A stretch of DNA of 46,032 bases, taken from a virus. This document shows, piece by piece, positions 1-9,846 of the stretch (its first letter is position 1; each line of letters opens with the position of its first letter). The stretch lies in the IMG/VR virus record IMGVR_UViG_3300031382_000005, positions 1 to 46,032 of that record; one strand, written 5' to 3'. Position numbers and translations under genes: made by a program. The notes beneath the pieces are model-generated. The model saw nothing but the letters and a program-made list of their open reading frames with translations, did not search any database and was not told where the DNA came from.

Positions 1-1515
1 ATTCAATTTTCTCTCTTTAAGTGACTGAGCTCCAGCGGTAGCTAGAGTTCTAGCGATTATACTAGTCACATCTCCGTAAACATGAGCAGGATGATCCTTA
101 ACTCCGAAACAAGAACTCCATCTAATTTCATCTACTACAGTTCCATCAAATTCTAAATCCGAATCTGAAGTTCTTCTAGCTCTTATGTTGTAAAACTTAT
201 CTCCTGGAAGACTTTCTATGTCTAAAGTAATTGCTCTTTGAGATTTAAGTTTGTTACTTCCAACGATTGTAACCCCATGAACTACAGGAGTTCCAGTGTT
301 AGTGCCTGTTGAGTCACACTCTGTTATTTCTACCTGTAAAATAACTGATGTAGAAGTCTGTAAGCTACCATTATCTTTATAAAGACCTTGAGGAGCAGTG
401 AAATTACAGACAATGCTCGTGGGATTAACATATTGCCCAATGAAGAAGGGACCTTCCCATACATCCGAAACAAGACCTATCAAAGTTCCGCTAGAAACTT
501 CGCTTTCATCAGTCGTAGCGTCTCCTATGTCACTCCACGCAGAATTAACCGAAGAAGGATTCACGAGAGTTATCGCTCCTGCATCAGAACTTAGTATTTC
601 GTAAGTACCAGACAAATTCAAAACTACACTTCCCCCAGAAGTAATTGTTTCTACTGAGCTAGCGTCTAAACTGATAGTATCTCCTGCGGAAAAATAAGTA
701 TCAAATTCAATAGTTGCACCAGAAGTTCCAGACTCTCTGATTCCATCTGGCCATTCAAAAATCAATCTGTTGTTACCAACGAAAGTGTTTAAGTTAGGAG
801 CTTCTAACTCCTGACCATTAACCTCGTTCATTCTATGAGCGGTAAAAACACCATAGGTTATACTATCCCCGATAGAAAGAACAGGAGAATCTGAGTTTGA
901 TATATTAGTGCTTGCGCTCGTTCCTGGACCATAGACTTGAAGACTACTTCCTGATATATTTGCCAACTCTGTTGATCCATCTCTTATATCAGCTATGTCA
1001 TATTCCCCACGACCCAACACGAGATGGGAAATTTCAACTTCTTTATTACTTTCGTACCTAGTAAGGGTCGGACCAACCAAATCTGGGATAATCCTTACTT
1101 GTCCGTAACAGTCGTTAATTCTAGCAAGAGGTCTTGGACCATTAGTCCTTGAAACTAGACTATTGGTTGAAGAACCTGGACGAGAGTTTCTACGGTTAAC
1201 CGTAGGTATTGATGGTACCAGAAGAATTACTGCAACAGCGACAGCGACAACCACAGCTATAAGGATTAAAACAGGATTACCGGGAAAGTTCACGAATATG
1301 ACTCTAGAGTCTTCAGGGAGTGAATCAAGAATTTCTACTCCTTCTTTATTCCTTGGAGTTATATCTGTATGATTACTTACCTGACCTAAGAAAAGACGAG
1401 CTCCATCAGGCATTTTATCATACCTTTTGGACAACTCTTCGCCGATGCTCTTACAGTTGACCATTTCCCAATCTGAGACTTGCAGTGGATTGTCACTGAT
1501 CAGTAGTTGGGGCAT
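1..1515 (-). CDS. Tail tip protein, lambda J-like (partial, C-terminus off the left edge)
   Basis: An open frame runs from ATG at 1515 without a stop to base 1, giving 505 visible residues. It is the central tail-tip/host-specificity protein by position (directly after the NlpC/P60 gene, overlap 23 bases) and by its start, which resembles the fused I/J-type N-termini of phage tail-tip proteins. Residues 82-100 form an uninterrupted hydrophobic segment (ending VILLVPSIP), as in other I/J-like proteins, and could insert in the host membrane during DNA ejection. The rest is beta-rich with many Ser/Thr/Asn/Gly. The receptor-binding end is outside the window. Family assignment rests on order and general look, not on a search. 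Confidence 0.75.
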   Translation of the reverse strand, partial: MPQLLISDNPLQVSDWEMVNCKSIGEELSKRYDKMPDGARLFLGQVSNHTDITPRNKEGVEILDSLPEDSRVIFVNFPGNPVLILIAVVVAVAVAVILLVPSIPTVNRRNSRPGSSTNSLVSRTNGPRPLARINDCYGQVRIIPDLVGPTLTRYESNKEVEISHLVLGRGEYDIADIRDGSTELANISGSSLQVYGPGTSASTNISNSDSPVLSIGDSITYGVFTAHRMNEVNGQELEAPNLNTFVGNNRLIFEWPDGIRESGTSGATIEFDTYFSAGDTISLDASSVETITSGGSVVLNLSGTYEILSSDAGAITLVNPSSVNSAWSDIGDATTDESEVSSGTLIGLVSDVWEGPFFIGQYVNPTSIVCNFTAPQGLYKDNGSLQTSTSVILQVEITECDSTGTNTGTPVVHGVTIVGSNKLKSQRAITLDIESLPGDKFYNIRARRTSDSDLEFDGTVVDEIRWSSCFGVKDHPAHVYGDVTSIIARTLATAGAQSLKERKLN

Positions 1516-1861
1516 CATAAAATTCCATTTTATTATAAAACATTGAGACTGTTGATTTCATTTGGGCAGTAGGTCCGTTTTCATCTAAGTGAAGGATTCT
1601 TCCTTTGTGGAATACACCAACATGAGGATTTCTCTTAGCGTTAAAAAGAAAAACTATACATGGATCTTTTGGTTTTTTCAGAAGAATTAATCTTTTTCTC
1701 TGATTTTTCCAAAATCTCATCTGATTAGAGAGACCTTCCGGAAAGTCAGCTTGTAGAGACAAATCAATACCAGTTAGCTCTTTCCAAGCTAACACTACGA
1801 AATCCCAACAAGTGTGACTTCCTTTTTGATATTCCTGCCAATACAAAAAATCTAAACTCAC
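1493..1861 (-). CDS. NlpC/P60-type tail tip peptidase (lambda K-like)
   Basis: 122 residues. The motif HTCWDFV carries the presumed catalytic Cys18, and NPHVGVF carries His80, followed by His91 in HLDENG; this is the Cys-His-polar arrangement of NlpC/P60 cysteine peptidases. In lambda-like phages such proteins sit in the tail tip and cleave peptidoglycan peptides during infection or act in tip assembly. It overlaps its upstream neighbour by 4 bases and its downstream J-like neighbour by 23 bases, so translation is coupled. It lacks the extra N-terminal JAB/Mov34 metalloprotease half found in lambda K. Confidence 0.8.
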   Translation of the reverse strand: MSLDFLYWQEYQKGSHTCWDFVVLAWKELTGIDLSLQADFPEGLSNQMRFWKNQRKRLILLKKPKDPCIVFLFNAKRNPHVGVFHKGRILHLDENGPTAQMKSTVSMFYNKMEFYDAPTTDQ

Positions 1862-2358
1862 AGATAACCCCTCAGTCCAGGAAAATTGATATAATCGAAT
1901 ATTATACCGGTTGACAAATTGTTAAAACTACGTGCAGAGGCATCGAAGCTAGAACCTTTCTTGTTGAAACTAAGCTTAGAAACTTCTAACTCTATTGGAC
2001 CAAAAAGAGGAACGCTTAGATTATCTGACCTGTATGTTCTGTAGATTACTTTTGGCTTTTCTTCCCAAGTATCAGAAGCATTTACTGCGTCTAACTCCAG
2101 TGGAATTATCTCACCTAAGTCTCCAAGAGAAATGTTTATTGATTGATCTAAAGTTCCAGAACTCCCAAGAGGAGTTATTTTTGCTGGGTAATATTCGAAC
2201 ACTTTAGAGACACTGTTTTCATCAATCACAGTTACTCCACCGATCGCATTTCTTACGAAACGATAAGTTTCTGTGAAAGAAGAATGACTTAGCTCAAAAG
2301 TCTCTAGCTGCACCACAGAACTCGCTGAAGATAAAAAGAATTCAGAGTAATCAGACAC
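1858..2358 (-). CDS. Minor tail protein, DUF1833-like (lambda L position)
   Basis: 166 residues. A pattern of the DUF1833 minor tail family is visible in the first two thirds (a stretch reading EYYPAKITPL, then SLGDLGEIIPLELDAV). The start is GTG at 2358, supported by an AAGGGGG Shine-Dalgarno sequence five bases upstream; it overlaps the preceding gene by 8 bases. Position between the M-like and K-like genes fits a tail-tip scaffold subunit. No catalytic motif is expected or seen. Confidence 0.65.
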   Translation of the reverse strand: MSDYSEFFLSSASSVVQLETFELSHSSFTETYRFVRNAIGGVTVIDENSVSKVFEYYPAKITPLGSSGTLDQSINISLGDLGEIIPLELDAVNASDTWEEKPKVIYRTYRSDNLSVPLFGPIELEVSKLSFNKKGSSFDASARSFNNLSTGIIFDYINFPGLRGYL

Positions 2359-2824
2359 CTAGTCCCCCTTGAGTGTTAACATTAACCAACTCTTCTAAAG
2401 AAAGCAACCATTGGTCTACATCAGCTAACTCTCCTATACTGTCTGAGATAATAAACACAGAAGAATATTCAACTGAAGGAACAGCGAGGATAGAGGCTTG
2501 GACAATTCTTCTAAGACCAGTGGCATCTGTTAGCCTTACTGACCCCGGAACGAATTGAGCGTTATGTAGCTCGACATTACCTTGAATTGATATCAAATTT
2601 ACAGTAAATGAAGAACTACCTTTAGAAATCTTTCTTTGAAAAAAGTAAGAAAACTCTAAGTATTGTGATACAGTCATGACCCAAGTTACAGAAAACTCGG
2701 TTGGTTCAATTAACTGATCAGCTCTTAGTCTAGGAAAACCTCCATCTGTATCTATTGATGTTAATCCTGTTCCGAAAGTAGCTCCATAACCACTTACGTC
2801 TGGGATGAGATTATAATGTTCCAT
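2351..2824 (-). CDS. Minor tail protein (lambda M-like position)
   Basis: 157 residues, mainly beta-rich, with a mid segment WVMTVSQYLEFSYFFQRK typical of phage distal-tail/M-like proteins that read out a tail-surface fold. It starts exactly at the end of the tape-measure gene (shared base) and ends overlapping the DUF1833-like gene. Assigned as a tail-tip component from gene order; I do not recognise the family with certainty. Confidence 0.6.
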   Translation of the reverse strand: MEHYNLIPDVSGYGATFGTGLTSIDTDGGFPRLRADQLIEPTEFSVTWVMTVSQYLEFSYFFQRKISKGSSSFTVNLISIQGNVELHNAQFVPGSVRLTDATGLRRIVQASILAVPSVEYSSVFIISDSIGELADVDQWLLSLEELVNVNTQGGLGV

Positions 2825-5800
2825 TATCTTCTTCTTTCAGCAGTTGTGTTCTCAGAAAAAGCTGATGAAATTGTGCTGTTCGAATCAACTAGCTGACCAG
2901 CTACAATTTCTGGAGTTACCTCGTTTATTTTTTTCTCAGCTTCTTCTCCAGCTATAATCCTTATCTCATCTTTACTTATCTGTTCAACTTTAACATTCTG
3001 CCCTGTATAGTTATGAACAGAAACTTTCATTCCCCCAGAAGTCATGCTCGGCTTGTCGCTACTAGACCCAGAAGCGAAAGAAGGTAGAAGTCTGGATACA
3101 TCCATACCTGAGTTTATGGCTTTTAGCAATGGAAGATTTTTAGAGGTTGCATCAGCATTTACCACGAATTCTCTGTTAGATAGCCAAGCTGGTATTTTAT
3201 CTTCTTTCGGACCTCCTGGTCCTGTGATTAAACCACCTTCTGCAAATCCCCCAGCAGCAGCAAGACCAGTGCTAAGAGCTACGGTTGAAGCGATTGCAGC
3301 AGCGGCAGGAGCAGCGTTCGTTCCTAGAGTTGCTAGAGAAGCCAGAGCAGCGGCGGGTGCCCAAGCGGCGGCAGTTGTGGCGGCAGTCGCTACGGAAGCA
3401 GCCGTTGCTGCAACAGCGATTGACTGTCCAAGAGCTGCGTTCAGTAACCACTGGATTCCCATCTCCACTAACCCTGAGATCAACGAAGCCAGAGCGTTCT
3501 GGGCTACACTTTTCAAAGCCTGACCTAAGTTTTCTGAGAAAACGATAGCTTTACCAACACTATCAGCGAATCCTGTTGTGAGAGAACCAAAGAAGTCAGA
3601 GAACACTTCACCGCTAGAAGCAGCAAATGTTCTAACTCCTTCTGTCATTCGAGATATACCCAAGAGGAAACCGTCCGCGAACGAACCATCTCCTGATTGC
3701 GTCACAGTTTCTAAGATAGTTTGATTCAACGAAGCTAAAGAAACATTGAACGCATCTTGAGATATTCTTCCTGTGTCTAGTACAAGATACAAAGCTTCGA
3801 GACTGGTTGTGTAACTATCTAATGGACCTTTGATTTCTTCGTATATTGAGGCAGACTCTTTAGCTACTTCAAGACTTCTAAGAGTTGATACAGCCAAAAG
3901 ATTTTCTTGGTCAGTTAAATTTCTTTTCAGCTCTTCTTCTATTTTCAAGATACCCTGTAGAACTGTTCTCTCTTGTGCAGTTAATTTAAGAAGATCAATT
4001 TCTTTATTCATGTTAGCTAAAATAGAAGCAAAATTCTTATCAGAACCAGAACCAGAACCAGAACCAGTGTTATTTGGATTACTATTGTCTGGAGTTAACG
4101 TATCAATTTCTGTCTGTCGCATTAAAGCTTCCGCTTCTGCTGCGGCCATGTTTTCTCGTGCTCTATCTATGATTGCTTGATTTAGAGGTTGTAAAGCAGA
4201 AGAAACTGTTTCAGCAGCGGAATCAAAAGAAGTAGATTCCCAAGATTTAGTGAAACCTGCGGCGAAAGCTTCACCCGCTCCAACGCCTCCATCACCAAAA
4301 TTAGTTCTCAATCTATCGAGATTTATGTTTTCAAGAGAATCAATCTCACTCAACCCTAGTAAATCACCAGCGCCAGTATTCGCTAATAAATTAAAAGCAT
4401 CAATGATTTTTTGAATACCTGCGACACCAATATTCCCTACGGCTTCGAATCCCGTCACGAATATATCTACGACTGCGTCTAAAGCTGATCCTGCTCCTGG
4501 ACCTAACTGTAGGAAAACGTCGATGATTCCAGTAATGACAGCAACTACTAATCTAGGGATGAATGTAAAAGCGTCGTATGCTGCCTTAATTAAAGATTTC
4601 ATCGCTTCTACAAAAACCGTAGAAAGATCAGCAAAGAAACCTAGAACGTATCCCACTGCTCTACCAAAACCTTCTACAATAAGAGTCGTTACCGGAGAGA
4701 TGACCTCTTTCATAAGTTGAAGTGCGGAGACTACGTAATCTCTGAGACCGACCACATTATCCGCGGTGACCTTTATTTTGTTCGCTAGTAAAACGAACAA
4801 GCCTACTACCGCACCGATAGCAACAGCGATCAACCCGATAGGTCCAATGAAAGCGACCAGAGACCCAACAGAAGCAGCTAGGCGACCTATTACCCCTGCC
4901 ATAGTTGGAAATAGAGCTGTTAACCTTGCCGCCATAGCCCCCTGCGCCGCTTGTGCACCCGCTAAACGGGCGTTGGCCCCCGCTAGGGTGTTGGTGGCCC
5001 CTGTTTGTGCTGCCCTTGCTGTGGCAAGCCTCCCAGCAGTCGTGAGTTCAATGTTTTCTACAATAGAAAGTTTCTGTGTTACTCTAGCGAGATTGGTTTT
5101 AGCTACTTCTAGAGCAACGAATTTACCTGTTGCGATGTTACGAGCTCTCCCGTTAACCACCGTAAATTGAGTATCAAGAACTGTTAGTTTAAGATTAGAT
5201 CTTAGTACACCCAAGAGAGCTAGACGCTGAGAAAGTTCTACTTGTCTCTGGGCATTCTGAGCTACGACTAAGGCATTGTTACGAACTGATGATAAAGATC
5301 TGAGATTCTCTACTTCAAGCAGACGACCAGACGCAAGTGCGGCCCCTCTTAAGCTGAGAATATAGTTACTGATACCTGTGATAGCTTTACCTGTGAATAC
5401 AGCAGCGAGAGCCACAGTCAATGTTGCTACTGTACCAAGTATAAGACCTATATTATTTGATAAAACTATGATCGCCCGAGCGAGTTTTCCAGAAGCATTA
5501 GTTGAGTCATCGATACTATCTAGAAACTCTAGCCAGTTTGTATTGGCGATTGATAGTGCTTGGCTTATAGTTGGCATCGTGTTTGCGAAAAGTTGATCTA
5601 TTTCTGTTTCAGCTTCTCGGAACGCTTTGAGAATAGTCAGCGCTGAAATTTTACCTTCTTCACCAAGAATTCGTAATTCACCACGAGTTACACCAAGACT
5701 CTTAGATATAACGTCAGCGACAAATGGAAGTTGTTCAAGAACAGAACGAAGTTCGTCTCCCCGCAATGTGTTTGAGGCCATACCTTGTCCAAGCTGAACA

Positions 5801-6237
5801 AGAGCTGCATGAGCTTCTCGGGCTGATGCACCTGATATGATAGTTGCTTTACTAAGGCTTTCTGAAAACCTTATCGTTTCAGCTTGAGAGATACCAAGCT
5901 CTCGCACGGAGAGTGCTGTCCTGCTATAAATTTCAGCAACAGCTTCAAATCCAGTACGACTATCTCTAGCTGTTTGAAACAAACGACGCTGTATCGAGTC
6001 TAGATTTTTTGCACTAGATGATGTCAAACGAAGTCTGTTCTCGTATTCAGTTAGTGTATCAAGTTGACGTGTTAATCCACGAAGGATTCCCGCTCCACCC
6101 AAGACGAACAAAGCCCGTTGCATCAAGAAGATGCCGCGAGTAGCAGAGTTGGCTGCTACGCCTATTTCATCGATCCTGCGCTTGATTACTCTTGCGCCAG
6201 TTTCTCGAAATCTGATGTCTACATTCTCAGTAACCAT
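2824..6237 (-). CDS. Tail tape-measure protein
   Basis: 1137 residues; sets tail length and is ejected during infection. The N-terminal 300 residues match the phage tape-measure domain (TIGR02675 type), with signatures such as GASAREAHAALVQLGQG and TLRGDELRSVLEQLPF. Around residues 455-500 is a long hydrophobic, Gly/Ala-rich stretch that could span a membrane. The C-terminal part has the lambda-type pattern AEGGLITGPGGPKEDKIPAW followed by NREFVVNA. The start codon overlaps the previous stop (TAATG). At about 0.15 nm per residue the tail would be near 170 nm. Bases 4905-5040 are clearly more GC-rich than the rest of the gene and encode an Ala/Gly/Gln/Thr-rich stretch. Confidence 0.95.
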   Translation of the reverse strand: MVTENVDIRFRETGARVIKRRIDEIGVAANSATRGIFLMQRALFVLGGAGILRGLTRQLDTLTEYENRLRLTSSSAKNLDSIQRRLFQTARDSRTGFEAVAEIYSRTALSVRELGISQAETIRFSESLSKATIISGASAREAHAALVQLGQGMASNTLRGDELRSVLEQLPFVADVISKSLGVTRGELRILGEEGKISALTILKAFREAETEIDQLFANTMPTISQALSIANTNWLEFLDSIDDSTNASGKLARAIIVLSNNIGLILGTVATLTVALAAVFTGKAITGISNYILSLRGAALASGRLLEVENLRSLSSVRNNALVVAQNAQRQVELSQRLALLGVLRSNLKLTVLDTQFTVVNGRARNIATGKFVALEVAKTNLARVTQKLSIVENIELTTAGRLATARAAQTGATNTLAGANARLAGAQAAQGAMAARLTALFPTMAGVIGRLAASVGSLVAFIGPIGLIAVAIGAVVGLFVLLANKIKVTADNVVGLRDYVVSALQLMKEVISPVTTLIVEGFGRAVGYVLGFFADLSTVFVEAMKSLIKAAYDAFTFIPRLVVAVITGIIDVFLQLGPGAGSALDAVVDIFVTGFEAVGNIGVAGIQKIIDAFNLLANTGAGDLLGLSEIDSLENINLDRLRTNFGDGGVGAGEAFAAGFTKSWESTSFDSAAETVSSALQPLNQAIIDRARENMAAAEAEALMRQTEIDTLTPDNSNPNNTGSGSGSGSDKNFASILANMNKEIDLLKLTAQERTVLQGILKIEEELKRNLTDQENLLAVSTLRSLEVAKESASIYEEIKGPLDSYTTSLEALYLVLDTGRISQDAFNVSLASLNQTILETVTQSGDGSFADGFLLGISRMTEGVRTFAASSGEVFSDFFGSLTTGFADSVGKAIVFSENLGQALKSVAQNALASLISGLVEMGIQWLLNAALGQSIAVAATAASVATAATTAAAWAPAAALASLATLGTNAAPAAAAIASTVALSTGLAAAGGFAEGGLITGPGGPKEDKIPAWLSNREFVVNADATSKNLPLLKAINSGMDVSRLLPSFASGSSSDKPSMTSGGMKVSVHNYTGQNVKVEQISKDEIRIIAGEEAEKKINEVTPEIVAGQLVDSNSTISSAFSENTTAERRR

Positions 6238-6689
6238 TAGCGTTCAAACACCCTAAATCCAGCGATTTCGACCTTAGCTTCCAACAGAGCAATTTCAATA
6301 AAACCTGCAGAGGCTTGTTTAGATGAACCGGAGTTTAGCTTCTCTATGTAAGGAGCAGCATTGCTGATATAGATAGAAGTTTCTAGACCTCTTGTAGAAG
6401 ATCGTAATGAGTTTATGCGAGCTCGTCCAGCGTTGATGGCAGCAGAAGCATTTGCGTTCTCACCAATACCAAGATTCTTTCCTGGAGAATACGCATCGAT
6501 AACAGATCTAGTAGGAGCACCAATACCCACTCGCCAATTTGAACGAGCGACGCCTTTGTCAGCAGGAGTGTTTCGAACAAGACTCTTCAAAGAACGCACA
6601 GAGACAGCTTTAACAATGCGAGAAGCGGAGTTCTCAATCTGAGAACCCCGCCGCCTGATGTTTCTAGAGAATTGAGCTAGAGTAGCCAT
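6237..6689 (-). CDS. HK97 gp10-like tail completion protein
   Basis: 150 residues, basic N-terminus, with TPADKGVARSNWRVGIG, a signature of HK97 gp10-like proteins that help join or complete the tail. In most phages this gene lies beside the tail terminator; here it sits between the frameshifted chaperone and the tape measure. The chaperone fusion ends TGA immediately before this ATG, and this gene ends TAA overlapping the tape-measure ATG. Confidence 0.7.
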   Translation of the reverse strand: MATLAQFSRNIRRRGSQIENSASRIVKAVSVRSLKSLVRNTPADKGVARSNWRVGIGAPTRSVIDAYSPGKNLGIGENANASAAINAGRARINSLRSSTRGLETSIYISNAAPYIEKLNSGSSKQASAGFIEIALLEAKVEIAGFRVFER

Positions 6690-7438
6690 TCAAGTTTTCT
6701 TCCCAATTTGCTTAAGATAAGCTAAGTCCATATCTTTCAAATGTGTGTGCATCGCCTCTATTTGTTCGTCGTCGCATCCACTTTTTTCGCAGTACTCTTG
6801 AATAGTTGTCCACCATATTGGTCCAGCACTCATACCCATTTGCCTAGAGGCAATAAGATCATGAAACCCTATATAGTATAACTCAAGGCCGGGAAGAAGA
6901 CTAGGGGCGTTGGCTATCTTTTCTGGTAGATCCCAACCCGCCCTAGTGCATTGCTCAATAATCGCTTGTTCAGAAGGTCCCTGTGTTAACTGATAACACA
7001 GGAACTCTACGAGTTTTTTGTATCATTCTCCAACTCTGCCTTGCGGTAGTTGGCAAGAGAAGCAGCTTGTTCTTGAATATCTGTGAACATTCGCGGAAGA
7101 GCTGACAGAGCTTGTTCGACATTAGCAGAGTTGAAAGGAAGGATTTTCCCGTCTGGGCTTTCGATACCAGATTTCATCTCTTTACCTTGCATAGTTTCCC
7201 AAGCAAGGATAACTGTTTTGGCATATATGTCAGCCATGAGTGCTTGAGAACGATCGTTACTCAGAGCTCCAGACTCAAGAGCACGACGAACAGGCTTGAG
7301 CTTCTTTTCAGCGTACTTGACATAATTCTTGTTACCTTGCCCAGCAGAAGCAAGAAGAACGCGGAAATCCCCATAATCAATCCAAACGCCTTTGGATTCA
7401 AGTTCCGGATCCGTCTCAAAAGTGTCGTACATTCCCAT
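6690..7438 (-). CDS. Tail assembly chaperone, -1 frameshift product (lambda GT-like)
   Basis: The upstream frame (7438 to 7013) meets a perfect slippery heptamer, A AAA AAC, at 7013-7019, only one codon before its TAG stop at 7007-7009. Slipping back one base opens a second frame of 107 codons that ends TGA at 6690-6692, directly before the next gene, giving a 249-residue fusion. The added half contains GPSEQAIIEQCTRAGWDLP and WWTTIQEYCEK. This is the classic arrangement in which a small fraction of chaperone carries a C-terminal extension that binds the tape measure. The second half has no start of its own and fills an otherwise empty 315-base gap. Confidence 0.88.
7007..7438 (-). CDS. Tail assembly chaperone, short form (lambda G-like)
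   Basis: 143 residues, made without frameshifting; ends NDTKNS. Located between the tail tube protein and the tape measure, as expected for the G-type chaperone that coats the tape measure before tube assembly. Start ATG at 7438 has AAGAAGGAATAT just upstream, a good Shine-Dalgarno sequence. Confidence 0.88.
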   Translation of the reverse strand: MGMYDTFETDPELESKGVWIDYGDFRVLLASAGQGNKNYVKYAEKKLKPVRRALESGALSNDRSQALMADIYAKTVILAWETMQGKEMKSGIESPDGKILPFNSANVEQALSALPRMFTDIQEQAASLANYRKAELENDTKNS

Positions 7439-7461
7439 ATTATATTCCTTCTTTGGTTATT

Positions 7462-7490
7462 GAGGACACCTTCACAACGAAGGTATCCTC
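7462..7490 (-). terminator. Strong hairpin after the tail tube gene
   Basis: Twelve-base arms at 7462-7473 and 7479-7490 pair completely with one G-U pair around a five-base loop. It lies between the tail tube stop and the chaperone start. There is no U-run on the minus strand, so it is more likely an mRNA-stabilising or partial attenuation element than a full terminator. Confidence 0.5.
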
Positions 7491-7499
7491 TTGAGTTTA

Positions 7500-9029
7500 T
7501 TAAGCTGCTGTTGGAAGATAGTTAAAGTAAGTGATCAACAACGTGTGATCTAGAGTTGCATCAATGTCTTCACCAGACGCAGCCTCGGTTGACAAAGGCA
7601 GGGTAATTGGTTGATCAATTTCAACCGAGAGCCGACCGTCACCGAGAGAGATAAGGGGAAGATCGAAGATAATACCTTGATTGTCACGAACAAAACCAAT
7701 ATCTAATGAGACATCTGAGTTGTTACGAACCGCGAGCACAGCAGAAACATTTGAGAAGTAAGCTGTGAGGTTACCAGAGACAGCGAATGTACCAGCAGTC
7801 ACATCAAACGCACCAAGAGTACCAACCGCTTTGTTCGGAGTTACGTTGTTATTGATAGAGATCGTGGCTTCCGTAACGAAAGCAAACAAGGCAGCAGGAG
7901 CCGCATCAGTATCTGAGACTGCAGACAACCGAATACGACTGATGTCACTAGAAGTGTTGTATTCTTTAGAAGTGAACGGTGCGACGATGCTGCTCTGCTT
8001 AGGTCCAGTGTCGGCATCACGTTGAACGTTATCAGTTGCCATCCATGTGATATCTGCATTTAACAAATCAGCAGAAGGTACATTCAATGTGAATTCGTTC
8101 GGAACGGCACCGACTAGAACTTCAGTTTGAATATTGCCGGAACTGTCGTCAGGAGCACCCAAGAGGCGTTCTACGTTATAAGAACGACGTTTGATAAGAG
8201 CTCCAGTTTCGTTACGAAGTACGTCACCGAAGAACAAACGGATATCAAGAGAAGTACCAGTTTCGTTTACCATAGTAACATCTGATTTATCAAATGTCAA
8301 TCGATTTGCTGTGATTGCTCGAATACGTTTGAAACCATTATTCGCAGCGTTAACAAACTTCTCAACAGCGAGATCACCACCAACAAAAACCCACTGTCCT
8401 GGAACAATACCAAGAGTTGTAAAATCTAGAGTAGTAGAAGTGATTGCAGGGAGAGTTCCTGAGTTGTCAACGTCTAAGTCAGCTGTCGCAGCTTCAAAAC
8501 CAACTACTCGAATGTTAGCTGTAGAAGGAGGAGAAGCTTCTGCGGTCGTAGCTGCGGCTGCGACTGATGTATCTGATACAATCGCGCTTGCGACTTGCAG
8601 AGCGTTGTTACCGAGGTTAGCGAAATTCTGACCTTTGATCAAAGAACCGACAAGAAAACCAGTAGTCGAGGTCACTTCAAAAAGTGTTCCAGTCACAGCA
8701 CTAGGCTCTTCGTAACCTTTTTCTCGCACGTCAGCAAACATAACACCCTGCATCATATTGGTCAGACTTGAAAACGTCAGGTTAGAGTTGATACCACCAG
8801 ATGCGTTGAGATCAGTCGTAACACCTTTCCGACGTTGACGAGATGGATTGATTGGATTTGGCGAAACCTTAACAATCTCACCACCAAAATCACTGTAACT
8901 GTTTGGAGACAGTGATCGCCAAACAGGAGTTCCTGATTGACCGTTCTCACCTGGAAGACTACCGAGTACAGCTTCCTCAGCGAATGCGAGGCCAGTGATA
9001 TTGGAGTCAATTTTATTTTTCTGTGCCAT
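7500..9029 (-). CDS. Major tail tube protein
   Basis: 509 residues, Ser/Thr/Ala/Asp-rich and beta-rich, long for a siphovirus tube protein, suggesting added surface domains. Its position between the tail terminator and the frameshifted chaperone defines it. The C-terminal segment with TINNNVTPNKAV-like text (near residue 395) is typical of phage tail tube proteins. Followed by a strong hairpin, fitting a highly expressed gene. Confidence 0.85.
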   Translation of the reverse strand: MAQKNKIDSNITGLAFAEEAVLGSLPGENGQSGTPVWRSLSPNSYSDFGGEIVKVSPNPINPSRQRRKGVTTDLNASGGINSNLTFSSLTNMMQGVMFADVREKGYEEPSAVTGTLFEVTSTTGFLVGSLIKGQNFANLGNNALQVASAIVSDTSVAAAATTAEASPPSTANIRVVGFEAATADLDVDNSGTLPAITSTTLDFTTLGIVPGQWVFVGGDLAVEKFVNAANNGFKRIRAITANRLTFDKSDVTMVNETGTSLDIRLFFGDVLRNETGALIKRRSYNVERLLGAPDDSSGNIQTEVLVGAVPNEFTLNVPSADLLNADITWMATDNVQRDADTGPKQSSIVAPFTSKEYNTSSDISRIRLSAVSDTDAAPAALFAFVTEATISINNNVTPNKAVGTLGAFDVTAGTFAVSGNLTAYFSNVSAVLAVRNNSDVSLDIGFVRDNQGIIFDLPLISLGDGRLSVEIDQPITLPLSTEAASGEDIDATLDHTLLITYFNYLPTAA

Positions 9030-9040
9030 TTAAGGCCTCC

Positions 9041-9457
9041 TTACTTTGTTTCAGTGTACTCAAAATCCATGAGTACGTTCAACTGACGAAATTGACCTTC
9101 ACTGGGTATTTCTTGAATGCGAACATTTTTGAACCACACTCCATTATCAGATGATTTACCTTCATATGCGTTGGCCACTACTTTAGCTAAGATGTAAGAG
9201 TCTGACAAGCCATTTCCTGTTGGAGTGAATATAGAAGCGATAGCTGTTCCTGTTCGCTCAAACATTCGGTTTCCTACTCCACCGAGAGTTTTCTGAGATC
9301 CGGTTGCGTGTCTTGTAATGAATGTAGCCCATGGATCATTTGATAAGTCTATCTGTTTTTGCACGTCATCCCAACGAAGAACATATCCAGTTGTTGTCCA
9401 TGCGGCTAACATCATTGCATTTATATCGTCGACAGCTTCTTCATAAGTAAGACTCAT
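9041..9457 (-). CDS. Tail terminator-like protein (DUF4128 type)
   Basis: 138 residues, with FERTGTAIASIFTPTGNGL and a C-terminal LNVLMDFEYTE beta strand, as in small tail-terminator proteins that cap the tail tube. It overlaps the preceding gene by 4 bases (ATGA) and is followed directly by the tube gene. Function inferred from fold-type and order. Confidence 0.65.
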   Translation of the reverse strand: MSLTYEEAVDDINAMMLAAWTTTGYVLRWDDVQKQIDLSNDPWATFITRHATGSQKTLGGVGNRMFERTGTAIASIFTPTGNGLSDSYILAKVVANAYEGKSSDNGVWFKNVRIQEIPSEGQFRQLNVLMDFEYTETK

Positions 9458-9846
9458 CTACGCATCCCAACAAGTCCAAGTAATTGAACGTCTCCGGGTT
9501 GTAGAATCTGAATAGCTTTTATACCAAATGTTTCTAACCCATCTTGTACTTTAATGAAATTACGGCAATCAATTGTTCCAGGAAAGAAGATAGCAAAATA
9601 CTCAGATGATGCAATCAAATCTTCAAATTCAGTACCTTGCCCAAGGGCGGAAAGACCGAATTGAGTAACTGATCTAGGAGGAAGAAAGACAGCTTTAGTC
9701 GTAAATACGACGTCTGCTCCTGTTTGGGCTTTCCAAGGTTTAGTCGAATCTACAGGTGTCTCGGGATTCTGAATAAATGTTATGCTACGTCCACGATCAG
9801 TGATCAAACGTTCCGAAGTTTCTGCGAGTTTATAATAATCAAACAT
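9454..9846 (-). CDS. Head closure / head-tail connector protein
   Basis: 130 residues, beta-rich, beginning MFDYYKLAETSERLI and containing VFLPPRSVTQFG. This size and position, between the DnaT-like connector and the tail terminator, fit the head-closure (stopper) protein. Coupled on both sides by short overlaps. Confidence 0.6.
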   Translation of the reverse strand: MFDYYKLAETSERLITDRGRSITFIQNPETPVDSTKPWKAQTGADVVFTTKAVFLPPRSVTQFGLSALGQGTEFEDLIASSEYFAIFFPGTIDCRNFIKVQDGLETFGIKAIQILQPGDVQLLGLVGMRR

